Assembly: GCF_001189955.1 (NCBI RefSeq)
Contig: NZ_LFLT01000002.1
Coordinates: 186,001-250,000 of the forward strand
DNA length: 64,000 bases
Origin: Herbaspirillum chlorophenolicum
Lineage (GTDB): Bacteria; Pseudomonadota; Gammaproteobacteria; Burkholderiales; Burkholderiaceae_D
Direction: 5' to 3'
Position 1 is the stretch's first letter; each line of letters opens with the position of its first letter. Shown here piece by piece: positions 1 to 9,263 of the stretch. The translations under genes and the position numbers were made by a program. Below the pieces are notes generated by a model. It saw only the letters and a program-made list of their open reading frames with translations. It did not search any database and was not told the DNA's origin.

Positions 1-60
1 GCCAAGATCATCCAGGCGGCCAGCGACATGCTCAACGTGTTGTTCACGCTGGGCAATTAA
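1..60 (+). CDS. flgK: Flagellar hook-associated protein 1 FlgK, C-terminal end (partial)
   Basis: The window opens inside a plus-strand reading frame whose last 19 residues end in LFTLGN followed by TAA. The frame stops 25 bases before flgL. FlgK is the first hook-filament junction protein, and its helical C-terminus is an export and assembly region of the D0 domain. The identity rests mainly on position directly upstream of flgL and on a helical tail typical of axial proteins (AAS.ML..LFT). Everything N-terminal lies outside the window. Confidence 0.8.
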   Translation, partial: AKIIQAASDMLNVLFTLGN

Positions 61-85
61 TCGAAGATTTTGAGGGAAGACTGAC

Positions 86-1219
86 ATGCGTATTAGCACC
101 CAGATGTTGTATCAGATGAGCAATAACGATCTGACAAACATGCAAGGCCAGCTCCTTAAGCTGAACCAACAGGTTTCGGCCGGCCAGAAGGTGCTGGTGC
201 CATCGGACGACCCGGTGTCTTCCGCTCGTGCGCTGGACCTGAACCAGAGCCAGGCGCTGAACGACCAGTATAAAATCAACCGCCAGAACGCCAACAGTTC
301 ACTGGCGCAGGTTGCCAGTACGCTTTCCAGTTTCACCGACATGCTGACCAAGCTGAAGTCGGACGGGATCAAGGCCGGTAACCAGTCGTTCAGCAATGCC
401 GAACGCGCCAACCTGGCTGCCGAGCTGAAGGGCAATTTCCAGGAAGTGCTGGGCTACGCCAATGCAACCGATGGCCAGGGCAATTATCTGTTCTCCGGTT
501 TCAAGAGCACCACCCAGCCATTTACGCTGGATGGCAATGGCAATGCCGTGTACAACGGCGACCAGGGTTCGATGACCTTGCAGGTCGATTCGACCCGCCA
601 GATGGAAATCAGCGCTTCCGGCCAATCCATTTTCCAGGGCAATGGCCAGGATATTTTCCAGACCATGAACAACCTGATCAGCGTGCTGTCGGTGCCGGTG
701 ACCGAGGCCGCCAACAATGCCGACGAAACGGCCGCCAACACTTTTGAGTATCCTGCAGGTACAGGCCAGTTCCCGATCCAGGCATATAAGACTGCGCAGG
801 CGACGCTGGATGCAACCGATCCCAATGATCCCACCTATGCAGCCAAGTTTTCCGCGGCCGCGGCTGCCAAACTGAAGTCGGATGCCGCCGATGCGGCGCG
901 TACTCCGGTGGTCGGCAGCCAAGCCGCTCTGACACGCCAATTGGCCCAGTTCGGCACGCAGTTCGATGCCATGATCAATAACGTCGGCACCGCTACCGCA
1001 TCGGTCGGCGCACGCCAGAATGAGTTGGATAGCCTGGACGCCGCCGGCCTGGTCAAGAATGAGAACTACACTGCAACGATCAACAACCTGCTGGGCCGCA
1101 ATACTTCCGACGTGTCTGAACTGATCAGCGACCTGACGCTGAAGCAGACTTACCTGGCGGCGGCACAAAAAGTGTTTGTGTCGACCAGCAGCCTGACGTT
1201 GCTGAACTACCTGAAGTAA
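86..1219 (+). CDS. flgL: Flagellar hook-associated protein 3 FlgL
   Basis: FlgL (377 residues) is the second junction protein between hook and filament, exported by the flagellar type III apparatus. The N-terminus (MRISTQMLYQ, then LNQQVSAGQKV and PSDDPVSSARAL) is the conserved flagellin-like D0/D1 helix, and the C-terminal part ends in a helical LTLKQTYLAAAQ region that pairs with it. Length is close to the family norm, with an Ala-rich linker around residues 250-275. A GAGGGAAGA Shine-Dalgarno sequence lies just upstream of the ATG. It follows flgK by 25 bases and is closed by a strong terminator, so it is the last gene of a flg operon lying mostly to the left of the window. Confidence 0.95.
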   Translation: MRISTQMLYQMSNNDLTNMQGQLLKLNQQVSAGQKVLVPSDDPVSSARALDLNQSQALNDQYKINRQNANSSLAQVASTLSSFTDMLTKLKSDGIKAGNQSFSNAERANLAAELKGNFQEVLGYANATDGQGNYLFSGFKSTTQPFTLDGNGNAVYNGDQGSMTLQVDSTRQMEISASGQSIFQGNGQDIFQTMNNLISVLSVPVTEAANNADETAANTFEYPAGTGQFPIQAYKTAQATLDATDPNDPTYAAKFSAAAAAKLKSDAADAARTPVVGSQAALTRQLAQFGTQFDAMINNVGTATASVGARQNELDSLDAAGLVKNENYTATINNLLGRNTSDVSELISDLTLKQTYLAAAQKVFVSTSSLTLLNYLK

Positions 1220-1256
1220 TAAGAAGGCCCTGGCGCCCTCTGGGCGTGTATGTAGC

Positions 1257-1286
1257 AAAAAAGGCGAACCGTGGTTCGCCTTTTTT
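1257..1286. terminator. Bidirectional terminator between flgL and fliR
   Basis: A perfect inverted repeat: AAAAAAGGCGAACC, a 2-base spacer, then GGTTCGCCTTTTTT. It has a T-run on both strands and sits between the converging flgL (+) and fliR (-) genes, so it can end both transcripts. Confidence 0.93.
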
Positions 1287-1304
1287 GTTGGGGGAACGAT
1301 TTGC

Positions 1305-2108
1305 TCAGGGTTTGAAGCCAGCGGCAATGGGCGACATGTTGCTCAGCAGGCGCACCATTTCTATGCCGTCGGAGAGGAAGTGCTGCAGCGGCGTCAGCAT
1401 GTAAGGCAGGCCGAGGCCGATCAGGATGAAGCCGGACAGCATGGTGACTGAAAAGCCGATACCGAACAGGTTCAGTTGCGGCGCCGCGCGCGTCAGGATG
1501 CCCAGTGCAAAGTTGGTGATCAGCAGTGCGATCACTAGTGGCAGCGACAATTGAAGTCCCATGCTGAATATGCGCGTCCCCCACAGGGCAAGGCTGTGAA
1601 AGCCTTCCGCAGTGATGGGTTGGGCGGAGATGGGCAGGGTATGGAAACTTTCCGCCATGACCGAGAGCAGGATCAGGTGGCCGTTCAGGCTCAGGAACAC
1701 CATGGTCGCCAACAGCGAGAACACCTGGCTGATTACCGAGGTACGGCCTTGGGTTTGCGGATCGAAGAAGGCTGCGAATGACAGGCCCATGGTGGCGCTG
1801 GTAAATTCACCCGCTGCTTCGACGGCAGCGAACACGATGCGCATGGCTAAGCCCATGGACAGGCCGATGATCAGTTGCTGGGCCAGGACCAGCAATCCGG
1901 CCATCGACATGGGGTCGAGTGCAGCCGGTATCGGTACGTCAGGTCCGATCACCAGCGCTATCGCGATTCCCAGCATCACCTTGACCAGCATCGGTACGTT
2001 GGCACTGCCGAAGGGCGGCGCAGTCGCCAGCAGGCCCAGGATACGGGTAGTCGGCCAGATGAACATGGCGATCCACGTATAGAGTTGCTGGCTGGTGAAG
2101 TTGATCAT
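1305..2108 (-). CDS. fliR: Flagellar export gate protein FliR
   Basis: FliR (267 residues) is an inner-membrane component of the flagellar type III export gate, where it assembles with FliP and FliQ into the helical entry pore. The protein is strongly hydrophobic with about six membrane segments. It shows family-typical stretches such as PTTRILGLLATAPPFG near the N-terminus and ITNFALGILTRAAPQLN in the second half. It is the last gene of the minus-strand fliL-fliR series. fliQ is 66 bases upstream, and the bidirectional terminator at 1257 lies just downstream. Confidence 0.95.
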   Translation of the reverse strand: MINFTSQQLYTWIAMFIWPTTRILGLLATAPPFGSANVPMLVKVMLGIAIALVIGPDVPIPAALDPMSMAGLLVLAQQLIIGLSMGLAMRIVFAAVEAAGEFTSATMGLSFAAFFDPQTQGRTSVISQVFSLLATMVFLSLNGHLILLSVMAESFHTLPISAQPITAEGFHSLALWGTRIFSMGLQLSLPLVIALLITNFALGILTRAAPQLNLFGIGFSVTMLSGFILIGLGLPYMLTPLQHFLSDGIEMVRLLSNMSPIAAGFKP

Positions 2109-2174
2109 TTGAAGCGATGCCGCGGGCAGGCTGCGACGCCGCCCGCAAAGGAGGATGAACTCGCCGCAGTGGTT

Positions 2175-2444
2175 TTACTGAACCATGGCGGGGATGCCGG
2201 AAAACATGGTGCGCATATAGTCCAGGATGATGGTGAGCATCCACGGGCCGGCGATGATGAGCGCAAGGAATACGCCGACCAGTTTGGGAATGAACGACAG
2301 GGTCTGTTCATTGATCTGGGTGGCGGCCTGGAAGATGCTGACCAGCAAGCCGATGATCAGCGCCGTCAACAGCATCGGCGCTGCAATCAGCAGGGTAACC
2401 TCCATGGCCTGGCGGCCCATGTTCATGACGCTTTCAGGAGTCAT
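2175..2444 (-). CDS. fliQ: Flagellar export gate protein FliQ
   Basis: FliQ (89 residues) is the small two-helix membrane subunit of the FliPQR export gate. The sequence has the usual two long hydrophobic hairpin segments (about residues 16-38 and 53-74). The connecting loop QAATQINEQTLSFIPK is the most conserved part of the family. Length matches the family. It lies between fliP (9-base gap) and fliR (66-base gap) in the export-gate operon. Confidence 0.96.
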   Translation of the reverse strand: MTPESVMNMGRQAMEVTLLIAAPMLLTALIIGLLVSIFQAATQINEQTLSFIPKLVGVFLALIIAGPWMLTIILDYMRTMFSGIPAMVQ

Positions 2445-2453
2445 CAGGCTCTC

Positions 2454-3278
2454 CTAATAAAAACTTTGGGCAAGGGAGCCGATCAACAATTGCCAGCCGT
2501 CGACCAGCACGAACAGCATCAGTTTGAACGGCAATGAAACGATGGCCGGCGACATCATCATCATCCCCATGGACATGAGGATACTGGCCACCACCATGTC
2601 GATGATGAGGAAGGGGATGAAGATCGCAAAGCCGATCTGGAACGCGGTCTTGAGTTCGCTGGTGACGAAGGCTGGAATCAGGAGGCGCAGCGGCACGTCT
2701 TCCGGACCTTGCAGCGCAGGGCCGCGCGAGAGCTTGACGTAAAGCGCCAGGTCGGACTGGCGGGTCTGCTTGAGCATGAACTCCTTGAGCGGCGCGGCGC
2801 CCTTGTCCAGGGCCTCCATCATCTGGATCTTGTTTTCCGAGAAGGGCTGGTAAGCCTCGGTGTAGATGCGGTCGAACACCGGCCCCATCACGAAGAAAGT
2901 CAGAAACAGCGACAGCCCCACTAGCACCTGGGTGGGTGGCGTCGATTGCGTGCCCAGGGCCTGGCGCAGCAACGACAACACGATCACGATGCGGGTGAAG
3001 CATGTCATCATCAGCAGCGCCGCCGGAATGAACGACAGCGATGTCAGCAGGAGCATCGTCTGGATCGGCAGCGTGTAATTCGTGCCGCCGCCAGGCGCTG
3101 GCGTGCTGCTCAATGCGGGGATGCCTTGCTGGGCCGATGCCGCCAACGGCAGGCACAGCAGGAGAAGGAGCCAAAAACGGCCGGAGCGCAGCAGCGATGC
3201 CGCGCCGGCTGTCCATGGGTGAAGCCGGAAAGCGTGTCCGAATCGCGTCCCTTGCGGGTTAGGTTGTGCTGCCATCAT
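2454..3278 (-). CDS. fliP: Flagellar export gate protein FliP
   Basis: FliP forms the central pentamer of the flagellar protein-export pore. From the chosen ATG the product is 274 residues, with a probable cleaved signal peptide ending near ASA-QQ. Two membrane segments follow ([16 protein letters not shown] region), then a periplasmic stretch, and two further C-terminal membrane segments containing the conserved [18 protein letters not shown] block. The open frame extends further upstream, but that part lies inside fliO and has no signal-peptide logic. I chose the MM pair at 3278/3275, which overlaps the end of fliO by about 20 bases. The exact start is uncertain. Confidence 0.93.
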   Translation of the reverse strand: MMAAQPNPQGTRFGHAFRLHPWTAGAASLLRSGRFWLLLLLCLPLAASAQQGIPALSSTPAPGGGTNYTLPIQTMLLLTSLSFIPAALLMMTCFTRIVIVLSLLRQALGTQSTPPTQVLVGLSLFLTFFVMGPVFDRIYTEAYQPFSENKIQMMEALDKGAAPLKEFMLKQTRQSDLALYVKLSRGPALQGPEDVPLRLLIPAFVTSELKTAFQIGFAIFIPFLIIDMVVASILMSMGMMMMSPAIVSLPFKLMLFVLVDGWQLLIGSLAQSFY

Positions 3279-3813
3279 TGCCTGCGCGGCCACCGTTGGT
3301 GGCGTCGCTGTTACGTTTATCCATGGTTTGCCGGAGCCAGGACGAGAACGCCGGCCCATTTGTTTTGGCCGCCTGGGCCGCTGCGTGTTCCTGGCGCGGC
3401 ATCGTGGCCAGCGCATTGACGCGGCCAGGTGCAACGCCGACGACGATCCACTGGTCGCCGACCTCAATCACCATCACACGCTCACGCGTGCCCACGCTGA
3501 CGCCGCCGATTACCTTGGCAGCGGCATTGCCGGTCAGGTTCTGCGCCAGGCCAAAACGCTTGAACAGCCAGGCGATCCCGGCCATCAGCGCCAATACCGC
3601 AGTCAGGCCGAGCAGCATGGTGAGCACGCTGCCGCTGGAGGAGGGCAGCGACGATGCTACGGGCGTAGCTGTGCCGGCGTTGTCTGCCGCCCATGCCTGG
3701 TTGAGGTGGAGGATGCAGCCGGCGCCCAGAAGGAGCAGGGCGGACACAGGTTTGGAACCAGATGGCGTCCGCCGGGGGCTGCGTGAAGAGGATGCTGCGA
3801 AGAAGCGATTCAT
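3259..3813 (-). CDS. fliO: Flagellar biosynthesis protein FliO
   Basis: FliO is a poorly conserved bitopic membrane protein that helps the FliP ring assemble. This 184-residue protein has an N-terminal hydrophobic leader. A clear transmembrane segment follows at roughly residues 60-85 ([23 protein letters not shown]), and then a cytoplasmic domain with the family-typical [18 protein letters not shown] pattern. Identity is supported by its place between fliN and fliP. Its 3' end overlaps the chosen fliP start, consistent with translational coupling. Confidence 0.92.
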   Translation of the reverse strand: MNRFFAASSSRSPRRTPSGSKPVSALLLLGAGCILHLNQAWAADNAGTATPVASSLPSSSGSVLTMLLGLTAVLALMAGIAWLFKRFGLAQNLTGNAAAKVIGGVSVGTRERVMVIEVGDQWIVVGVAPGRVNALATMPRQEHAAAQAAKTNGPAFSSWLRQTMDKRNSDATNGGRAGNDGSTT

Positions 3814-3832
3814 TGAGTGGCGGCCGTCGCGC

Positions 3833-4288
3833 TCAGCGGTTCAGCTTACGGATGCGTTCTGCCGGCGTGATGATGTCAGTCAGGCGGATACCGAATTTGT
3901 CGTTGACCACCACCACTTCGCCCTGGGCGATCAGGCAGCCGTTGACCAGCACGTCCATCGGCTCACCAGCCATGCCGTCCAGCTCGACCACCGAACCTTG
4001 CGCCAGTTGCAGCAGGTTCTTGATGGCGATCTTGGTACGGCCCAGTTCGACTGTCAGCTGAACCGGGATGTCGAGGATGAAATCGATGTCGTTAGGCGTG
4101 TTGGTCTGGATATCGGTCGAGCTCAGGTCTTTGAAGACGGTGGCTGCTGCCGGCTGGGCGGCGATGCCCTGCTCATCTTCCATCTGGCCTTTTTTCTGCT
4201 CTTCCTCGGCTTGCGTCTGTTCGGCCATGGCCGCGCCCCACGGATCATCCTCCGCCGCGGTTTGACCTTCTACGTTCTCATCAGCCAT
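3833..4288 (-). CDS. fliN: Flagellar motor switch protein FliN
   Basis: FliN (151 residues) forms most of the cytoplasmic C-ring and binds FliH to dock export substrates. The N-terminal 65 residues are acidic, Glu- and Ala-rich and low in complexity. The C-terminal SpoA-type domain carries the hallmark stretches ILDIPVQLTVELGRTKI, LLQLAQGSVVELDG and LVNGCLIAQGEVVVVND. It starts 2 bases after the fliM stop with an AAGGAG ribosome site inside the end of fliM, so the two are probably translationally coupled. Confidence 0.97.
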   Translation of the reverse strand: MADENVEGQTAAEDDPWGAAMAEQTQAEEEQKKGQMEDEQGIAAQPAAATVFKDLSSTDIQTNTPNDIDFILDIPVQLTVELGRTKIAIKNLLQLAQGSVVELDGMAGEPMDVLVNGCLIAQGEVVVVNDKFGIRLTDIITPAERIRKLNR

Positions 4289-4290
4289 TG

Positions 4291-5295
4291 CTACTCTCCT
4301 TGAAAGCTTTCCGGTGGTTCATTTTGGGTGATGGAAAGCAGCTTTTCGACGCGCAGGGCGTATTGGCCATTGAACTGGCCGTAGCTGCATTCCATCACTG
4401 GCACGCCATCGACCTGTGCATTGACGGTCTGCGTGGTTTGCAGCGGGATCACATCGCCGACTTTCATGTTGAGCAGGTCGGTAAAGGTAACGCGGGCAGT
4501 GCCGAAATTGACGATCAGTTCGACTTCAGCGGTCTGGATCTGCTGCTTCATCAGACGGATCCAGCGCTTGTCGACTTCCAGCGCTTCACCTTGCATGCTG
4601 CTGGTGAGGCGGTCACGCACCGGTTCGATCATCGAGTAGGGCGTGCAGATGTGGATTTCTCCGCTGACCGGACCAAGCTCGATGGTGAAGGTGGTGGCCA
4701 CAACCACTTCGTTGGGCGTGGCGATGTTGGCGAACTGGGTATTCATTTCCGAACGAATGAATTCGAATTCGATCGGATAGATCGGCTCCCAAGACTTGGA
4801 ATAGGTCTCGAAGGTGATTTCCAGCACGCGCATGATGATGCGCTGCTCGGTGGGCGTGAATTCGCGTCCTTCGATACGGGTATGGAAACGGCCGTCGCCG
4901 CCGAACATGTTGTCCACCAGCATGAACACGAACTGCGGGTCGAATACCACCAGGCCGATCCCGCGGAAGGGCTTGATGTGGACCAGGTTCAGGTTGGTCG
5001 GCACCACCAGGTTGCGGATGAACTCGCTGTACTTGGACACCTTCACCGGACCGACCGAGATCTCGGCGGTTCGGTGGATGAAGTTGAACAGGCCGATGCG
5101 GAACAGGCGGGCGAAACGCTCGTTGATGATTTCGAGCGTGGGCATGCGTCCGCGGACGATGCGTTCCTGCGTTGCCAGGTTGTAGGTACGTACCGTACCA
5201 GGAGCTTCTTCGACGACTTTGTCTTCGTCTTCATCTCCCGTCACACCCTTCAATAGGGCATCGACTTCTTCCTGTGATAGAAAGTGCTCGGCCAT
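4291..5295 (-). CDS. fliM: Flagellar motor switch protein FliM
   Basis: FliM (334 residues) links the chemotaxis signal to the switch. Its first residues (LSQEEVDALLKG) match the CheY-phosphate binding peptide, the middle domain binds FliG, and the C-terminal SpoA-like domain joins FliN. The middle domain has the conserved GLVVFDPQFVFMLVDNMFGGDG block with the GG turn used in FliG contact. Length matches orthologues. It sits between the frameshifted fliL (23-base gap) and fliN. Confidence 0.97.
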   Translation of the reverse strand: MAEHFLSQEEVDALLKGVTGDEDEDKVVEEAPGTVRTYNLATQERIVRGRMPTLEIINERFARLFRIGLFNFIHRTAEISVGPVKVSKYSEFIRNLVVPTNLNLVHIKPFRGIGLVVFDPQFVFMLVDNMFGGDGRFHTRIEGREFTPTEQRIIMRVLEITFETYSKSWEPIYPIEFEFIRSEMNTQFANIATPNEVVVATTFTIELGPVSGEIHICTPYSMIEPVRDRLTSSMQGEALEVDKRWIRLMKQQIQTAEVELIVNFGTARVTFTDLLNMKVGDVIPLQTTQTVNAQVDGVPVMECSYGQFNGQYALRVEKLLSITQNEPPESFQGE

Positions 5296-5318
5296 GGTAT
5301 TTGACTTCTCTTACGCTC

Positions 5319-5829
5319 TTACTGCTGTTGGATCACGAAGGACGTATAGAACACGTCGGTGATCGCGGGGCCCTTGCCGCTTCCGGAGAAGGGTTCGCCC
5401 AACTGGTCGATGATCTCGTCGGTCAATTTGCGCTTGCCTTCGCTGGTCAGGAGGTCAGATGCTTTCTTGCTCGACAACACCATCAGCAAGCGGCTGCGCA
5501 CCTGCGGCATGTACAGTTTGAGCGCTTCGGCGGTCGCTGTTGGGCACTTGCAGGGTCATGGCCACTTGCAGGTAGTGGTCGCCGGTTTCCTGCTGCAAGT
5601 TGACGACGAATGGTTCGATGACCACAAAGGTCGGCGCTTTGGCTTCGACCTTCTCTTCGGCATGCTCTTCGCTCTTCTTGCTCTTGCCGCCCATCATGAA
5701 GAACGCCGCCCCGCCAATCACCAGCACCAGGACGACGCCGACGATGATGAACAACAATTTCTTGCTGGATTTCGCTGGAGCCGCTTCTACTTCCGCACTC
5801 TTGGCCGGGGCTTTACCTTTTGTTGCCAT
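5319..5829 (-). pseudogene. fliL: Flagellar basal-body protein FliL, frameshifted
   Basis: FliL is a single-pass membrane protein around the stator that supports motor torque. The first frame (from ATG at 5829) encodes a Lys/Ala-rich N-terminus, one membrane helix (LLFIIVGVVLVLVIGGAAFFMM) and the start of the periplasmic domain up to TLQVPNSD. Near 5528-5535 the conserved continuation jumps frame: AEALKLYMPQVRSRLLMVLSSKK and the C-terminus to the stop at 5319 are in another frame. One extra base or two missing bases explain it. Joined, the product is about 169-170 residues, normal for FliL. The rest of the gene shows no decay, so a sequencing error is possible. As written the protein loses its conserved C-terminal third. 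Confidence 0.88.
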
Positions 5830-5873
5830 CTACTTTCCTTTCTGTTCGTCAGCGCGTGTTGCTTGATATGTGC

Positions 5874-5900
5874 TTATCGGCAAAGAATTCTTATTGTTGA
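5874..5900 (-). promoter_or_regulatory. Candidate sigma28 (FliA) promoter upstream of fliL
   Basis: On the minus strand a perfect GCCGATAA -10 element (5874-5881) is preceded, 15 bases upstream, by TCAA (5897-5900), a 3-of-4 match to the sigma28 -35 core TAAA. It lies 45 bases upstream of the fliL start in a 152-base gap after fliK. It could give the fliL-R series its own late flagellar promoter. The -35 is weak, so this is a moderate call. Confidence 0.55.
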
Positions 5901-5981
5901 GTCCGGCGCGGACGATAATTCGATTCCCCGGTACTGCCATATGCTTGCTGCCTGTTTTTCTTATGCTGTGCTTTGCTCAGC

Positions 5982-7277
5982 TCAGGCGAAGGTGTCGACC
6001 AAGCCCAGGCCGCTGCTGGTGACTGCGGCGTTGCCCGTGGCTGCCACCGCGATGTCGCCATCCTCGTCTTTGCCGCCGAAGCTGCCGGAAGAGGACGACT
6101 TGCGAGCCTGCTGGCCGCTGGCGCCTTGCTGTTGGTTGGGCATGCCGGTGTTGACCGTGGCCTGGCCCAGCTGGATGCCTGCCTGATCCATCATTTCACG
6201 CAGTTTGGGCATGGCGGCTTCCAGCGCCTGCTTGACTTCGGGTTGGGCGGTAATGAAGGTGGCGTCGGCATGCGAGTTGTTCACGCTGAGCACGACCTGC
6301 AGCGGACCGAGGTCAGGGGGATTGAGCGTCAGCGAAGCGCTTTGGATGCCACCGTTGACCATCCAGGTGACTTTCTGGCCGACCGCCTGGTCCCAGCCGG
6401 CGCTGCCGACGTTGGGCTGGATCTTGTCGGTATAGGCGGCGCCGAACACCGCTTGCGGCTGGTTGGCGGCAATGGTTTGTTGCATGGCCGGCATTGTTAC
6501 CGGGGCAGGCGCTGCCTGCAGCGCATCCTGCTTCACCGCAGCCAGCTCCGGCGCGGCTTTGGCGGTTTGGGCCCGGGCTGCCAATGTGCTGGTGTCTTCC
6601 TTTGGCGCCGCCTTGGCATCGGCGGTCAAATCGATGGCGGGTTTGTCGCCTTTGGTGGGGCGTGCGGCAGCATCGGTATCGGCATTTTGCTGCACGAGTT
6701 CGGGTGTGGCTTCCTTCTTGGCGTTGTTGGCGCTGACGCTGCTTTGCAGTGCCGAGAAGTCGATTTTCTTTCCCTTGCCATCGAGTGCCTGCGGCTGTTC
6801 ATCGCTATCGCTCTGCAGGGACAGCTTCGGCGTGCTGCGCTTGGCTTGCGCCAGCAGATCGGCATCGGTGTCTTCGCCCTTGTCGTTGGTGACCGGCTTG
6901 ACCACGTTCTGTCCGAGGTTGGCCACCAGAGCCAGCAGTTCGGCAGAAGCTTGGGCGGTGCTGTCGTCGGCCTTGTCATCCTCTTTGCCGTCGTCTTGCT
7001 TCTTGTCGGCCGAAGCGGTAGAGGTGGAAGTAGACGGTGTGGTGCTGCTGGCAGCGGCCGAAGATTGTACGGGTTGGCTCGGCTGCGCTGGCGCTTCGGC
7101 TGCGCGCGGCTTGTCCTGCGATTTGTTTTCGGCGTTGCGGTTACTGACCTGGCTGTTGAGCACCTGGTTGAATGGGACATCGGCCGTGAAACTGTCGGCC
7201 GGATTGGACGAACGCGAACCAGTGGCGGCGCTTTGCGAGCCGGTGATCACATTCAACAGCGGCAGGGATGTATTCAT
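5982..7277 (-). CDS. fliK: Flagellar hook-length control protein FliK
   Basis: FliK (431 residues) is the secreted molecular ruler that measures the hook and triggers the switch of export specificity through FlhB. About 290 N-terminal residues are low-complexity, rich in Ala, Ser, Asp, Lys and Gln, as expected of the ruler part. The C-terminal globular hook domain shows the family pattern SLTLNPPDLGPLQVVLSVN, then LREMMDQAGIQLGQATVN. It follows fliJ by 47 bases in the fliF-K series. A second gene with the same type of C-terminus lies at 14619-15794. Confidence 0.93.
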   Translation of the reverse strand: MNTSLPLLNVITGSQSAATGSRSSNPADSFTADVPFNQVLNSQVSNRNAENKSQDKPRAAEAPAQPSQPVQSSAAASSTTPSTSTSTASADKKQDDGKEDDKADDSTAQASAELLALVANLGQNVVKPVTNDKGEDTDADLLAQAKRSTPKLSLQSDSDEQPQALDGKGKKIDFSALQSSVSANNAKKEATPELVQQNADTDAAARPTKGDKPAIDLTADAKAAPKEDTSTLAARAQTAKAAPELAAVKQDALQAAPAPVTMPAMQQTIAANQPQAVFGAAYTDKIQPNVGSAGWDQAVGQKVTWMVNGGIQSASLTLNPPDLGPLQVVLSVNNSHADATFITAQPEVKQALEAAMPKLREMMDQAGIQLGQATVNTGMPNQQQGASGQQARKSSSSGSFGGKDEDGDIAVAATGNAAVTSSGLGLVDTFA

Positions 7278-7324
7278 GGGATAGGCCTGTCCAGTAACTT
7301 GCTGATCGTTGGTCGGTCGTTGGT

Positions 7325-7765
7325 TTATCGTTTGTAGAAGGTCATGCGCGACGCATGTTCATCCGTTGTCTTCTGGTCGCGGCGGTTTTCCTTCTGCAAT
7401 TCCTTTTCCTTGGCGCGTACTGCCAGTGTGTCATAGGACATGCGCTTGCGTTCACAGGCTTGCCATGCCAGCCGCGCATCGGCCACTCTCTGCTGGGTGC
7501 TGTACACCACGTCCTGCTGACCGGTGATCGCAGTATCGATCTTTTCGATGAAGAGCTGGAAGTTACGGTAGCTCAATGCCGTCAGTCCGGTCGTCAGGGT
7601 TTCCTGGAACCGCGCAGCGTAGTCGTCGCGATATTGTTGCAAGATAACAAGTTTTTGCTGCGCTTCCTCGCTCACGCGGATCGCCCGGCCGAGACGCTTG
7701 GTTGCATCGTCGGTTTCTTTGGTCGCCAAGTCGATCAGCGTCTCAAGTGCGGAGGGGGTAGCCAT
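7325..7765 (-). CDS. fliJ: Flagellar export chaperone-escort protein FliJ
   Basis: FliJ (146 residues) is a small coiled-coil protein that fits into the centre of the FliI ATPase ring and links it to the export gate. The sequence is almost entirely helical and highly charged, with heptad-like spacing over residues 1-120 and a basic Lys/Arg-rich C-terminus (KEKELQKENRRDQK). Length matches the family. It lies between fliI (37-base gap) and fliK. No clear Shine-Dalgarno sequence is visible before its ATG. Confidence 0.93.
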   Translation of the reverse strand: MATPSALETLIDLATKETDDATKRLGRAIRVSEEAQQKLVILQQYRDDYAARFQETLTTGLTALSYRNFQLFIEKIDTAITGQQDVVYSTQQRVADARLAWQACERKRMSYDTLAVRAKEKELQKENRRDQKTTDEHASRMTFYKR

Positions 7766-7802
7766 GATAGCTACGATTATATTTTTGGGGGCAGGCGCTC
7801 AA

Positions 7803-9209
7803 TCAACCGAATAGAGCGGTAAGTTGCCTCAAGCTCTCTGATACATCGGCACGCTCCTGAATTCCCTGCTGCAAAAACGCCTCAATTCTTGGCAATAATG
7901 CAATGGCTTCGTCCAGGACGGGGTCGCTGCCTGCCGCATAAGCGCCCACGCTGATGAGGTCGCGGTTGCGCTGGTAGCGGGAGTACAGTTGCTTCAGGTG
8001 GCGCGTGCGGCGCTGGTGATCTTCGTCGGTGATGCTATGCATGGCCCGGCTGATCGATTGTTCAATGTCGATGGCAGGGTAATGCCCGGCTTCGGCCAGT
8101 TGCCGGTTGAGCACAATGTGTCCGTCCAGGATCGCGCGCGCAGCGTCGGCAATCGGGTCCTGCTGGTCGTCGCCTTCGGTCAGCACGGTGTAGAAGGCAG
8201 TGATGGAGCCGCCGCCTTCTTCGCCGTTGCCGGCGCGCTCGACCAGGGCCGGCAGTTTGGCGAACACCGAAGGAGGGTAGCCCTTGGTGGCAGGCGGTTC
8301 ACCGATGGCCAAGGCGATTTCGCGCTGGGCCATGGCGTAGCGCGTGAGCGAATCCATGATCAGCAGCACATCCTTGCCCTGGTCGCGGAAATATTCGGCA
8401 ATCGCGGTGCAATAGGCGGCGCCTTGCAGGCGCATCAGCGGCGGGGTATCGGCCGGCGCGGCCACGACCACCGATCGCGCCAGGCCTTCAGGTCCAAGGA
8501 TCTGCTCGATGAATTCCTTTACTTCGCGGCCGCGTTCGCCGATCAGCCCGACCACGATCACATCGGCGCTGGTGTAGCGCGCCATCATCCCCAGCAAGAC
8601 GCTCTTGCCCACGCCCGAGCCTGCAAACAGGCCCATGCGCTGGCCCCGGCCGACAGTGAGCATCGTGTTGATGGCGCGTACGCCGGTATCGAGGATGTCG
8701 CGGATGGGGGCGCGGTTGAGCGGGTTGGCGGCGCGCACGGCCAGCGGCGCCGAGCGTTCGGTGTGCAGGGGGCCAAGGTTGTCGAGCGGGCGGCCGGCGC
8801 CGTCGAGTACGCGTCCGAGCAATTCGTCGCCGACCGGCAGGCGGCGGCTGTGCTCGTCGACGCGGCGCGGCGTAAAGCTGATGGGGCCGGTGCGCGGCGG
8901 CGGCTTGACCGGCTCGACGGGGAACACGCGGGTCCCCGGCACGATGCCTTCGACATCGCTTTGCGGCATCAGGAACAGGCGATCGTCCTGGAAGCCGACC
9001 ACTTCGGCTTCGATCATGGTGCCGTTGGGCAAGGGGACGTTGCAGGGGCTGCCGACCGGCAGTTTCAGGCCGACCGCTTCCATCACCAGGCCGGCGACGC
9101 GCGTGATGCGCCCGGCGGTCTGGGTGGCTTCGGTCATGTCGATCAGGCTGCGGCAGTTATGCAGGTAGGCTTGCCACAGGCTGCTGTGGGAGGGCATCGG
9201 GGAGTTCAT
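7803..9209 (-). CDS. fliI: Flagellum-specific ATPase FliI
   Basis: FliI (468 residues) is the hexameric ATPase that unloads export substrates at the flagellar type III gate, related to the F1 beta subunit. The Walker A motif GSGVGKS is at residues 197-203. The Walker B region [19 protein letters not shown] follows, and further on is the family signature [18 protein letters not shown]. The ATG at 9209 has AAGGGAG about 7 bases upstream. It lies 54 bases after fliH, its inhibitor and partner. Confidence 0.97.
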   Translation of the reverse strand: MNSPMPSHSSLWQAYLHNCRSLIDMTEATQTAGRITRVAGLVMEAVGLKLPVGSPCNVPLPNGTMIEAEVVGFQDDRLFLMPQSDVEGIVPGTRVFPVEPVKPPPRTGPISFTPRRVDEHSRRLPVGDELLGRVLDGAGRPLDNLGPLHTERSAPLAVRAANPLNRAPIRDILDTGVRAINTMLTVGRGQRMGLFAGSGVGKSVLLGMMARYTSADVIVVGLIGERGREVKEFIEQILGPEGLARSVVVAAPADTPPLMRLQGAAYCTAIAEYFRDQGKDVLLIMDSLTRYAMAQREIALAIGEPPATKGYPPSVFAKLPALVERAGNGEEGGGSITAFYTVLTEGDDQQDPIADAARAILDGHIVLNRQLAEAGHYPAIDIEQSISRAMHSITDEDHQRRTRHLKQLYSRYQRNRDLISVGAYAAGSDPVLDEAIALLPRIEAFLQQGIQERADVSESLRQLTALFG

Positions 9210-9263
9210 GTGGCGCTCCCTTGCAGGCGGTCGAATCGGGCCGGGCGGACGGACGGCATGGCG

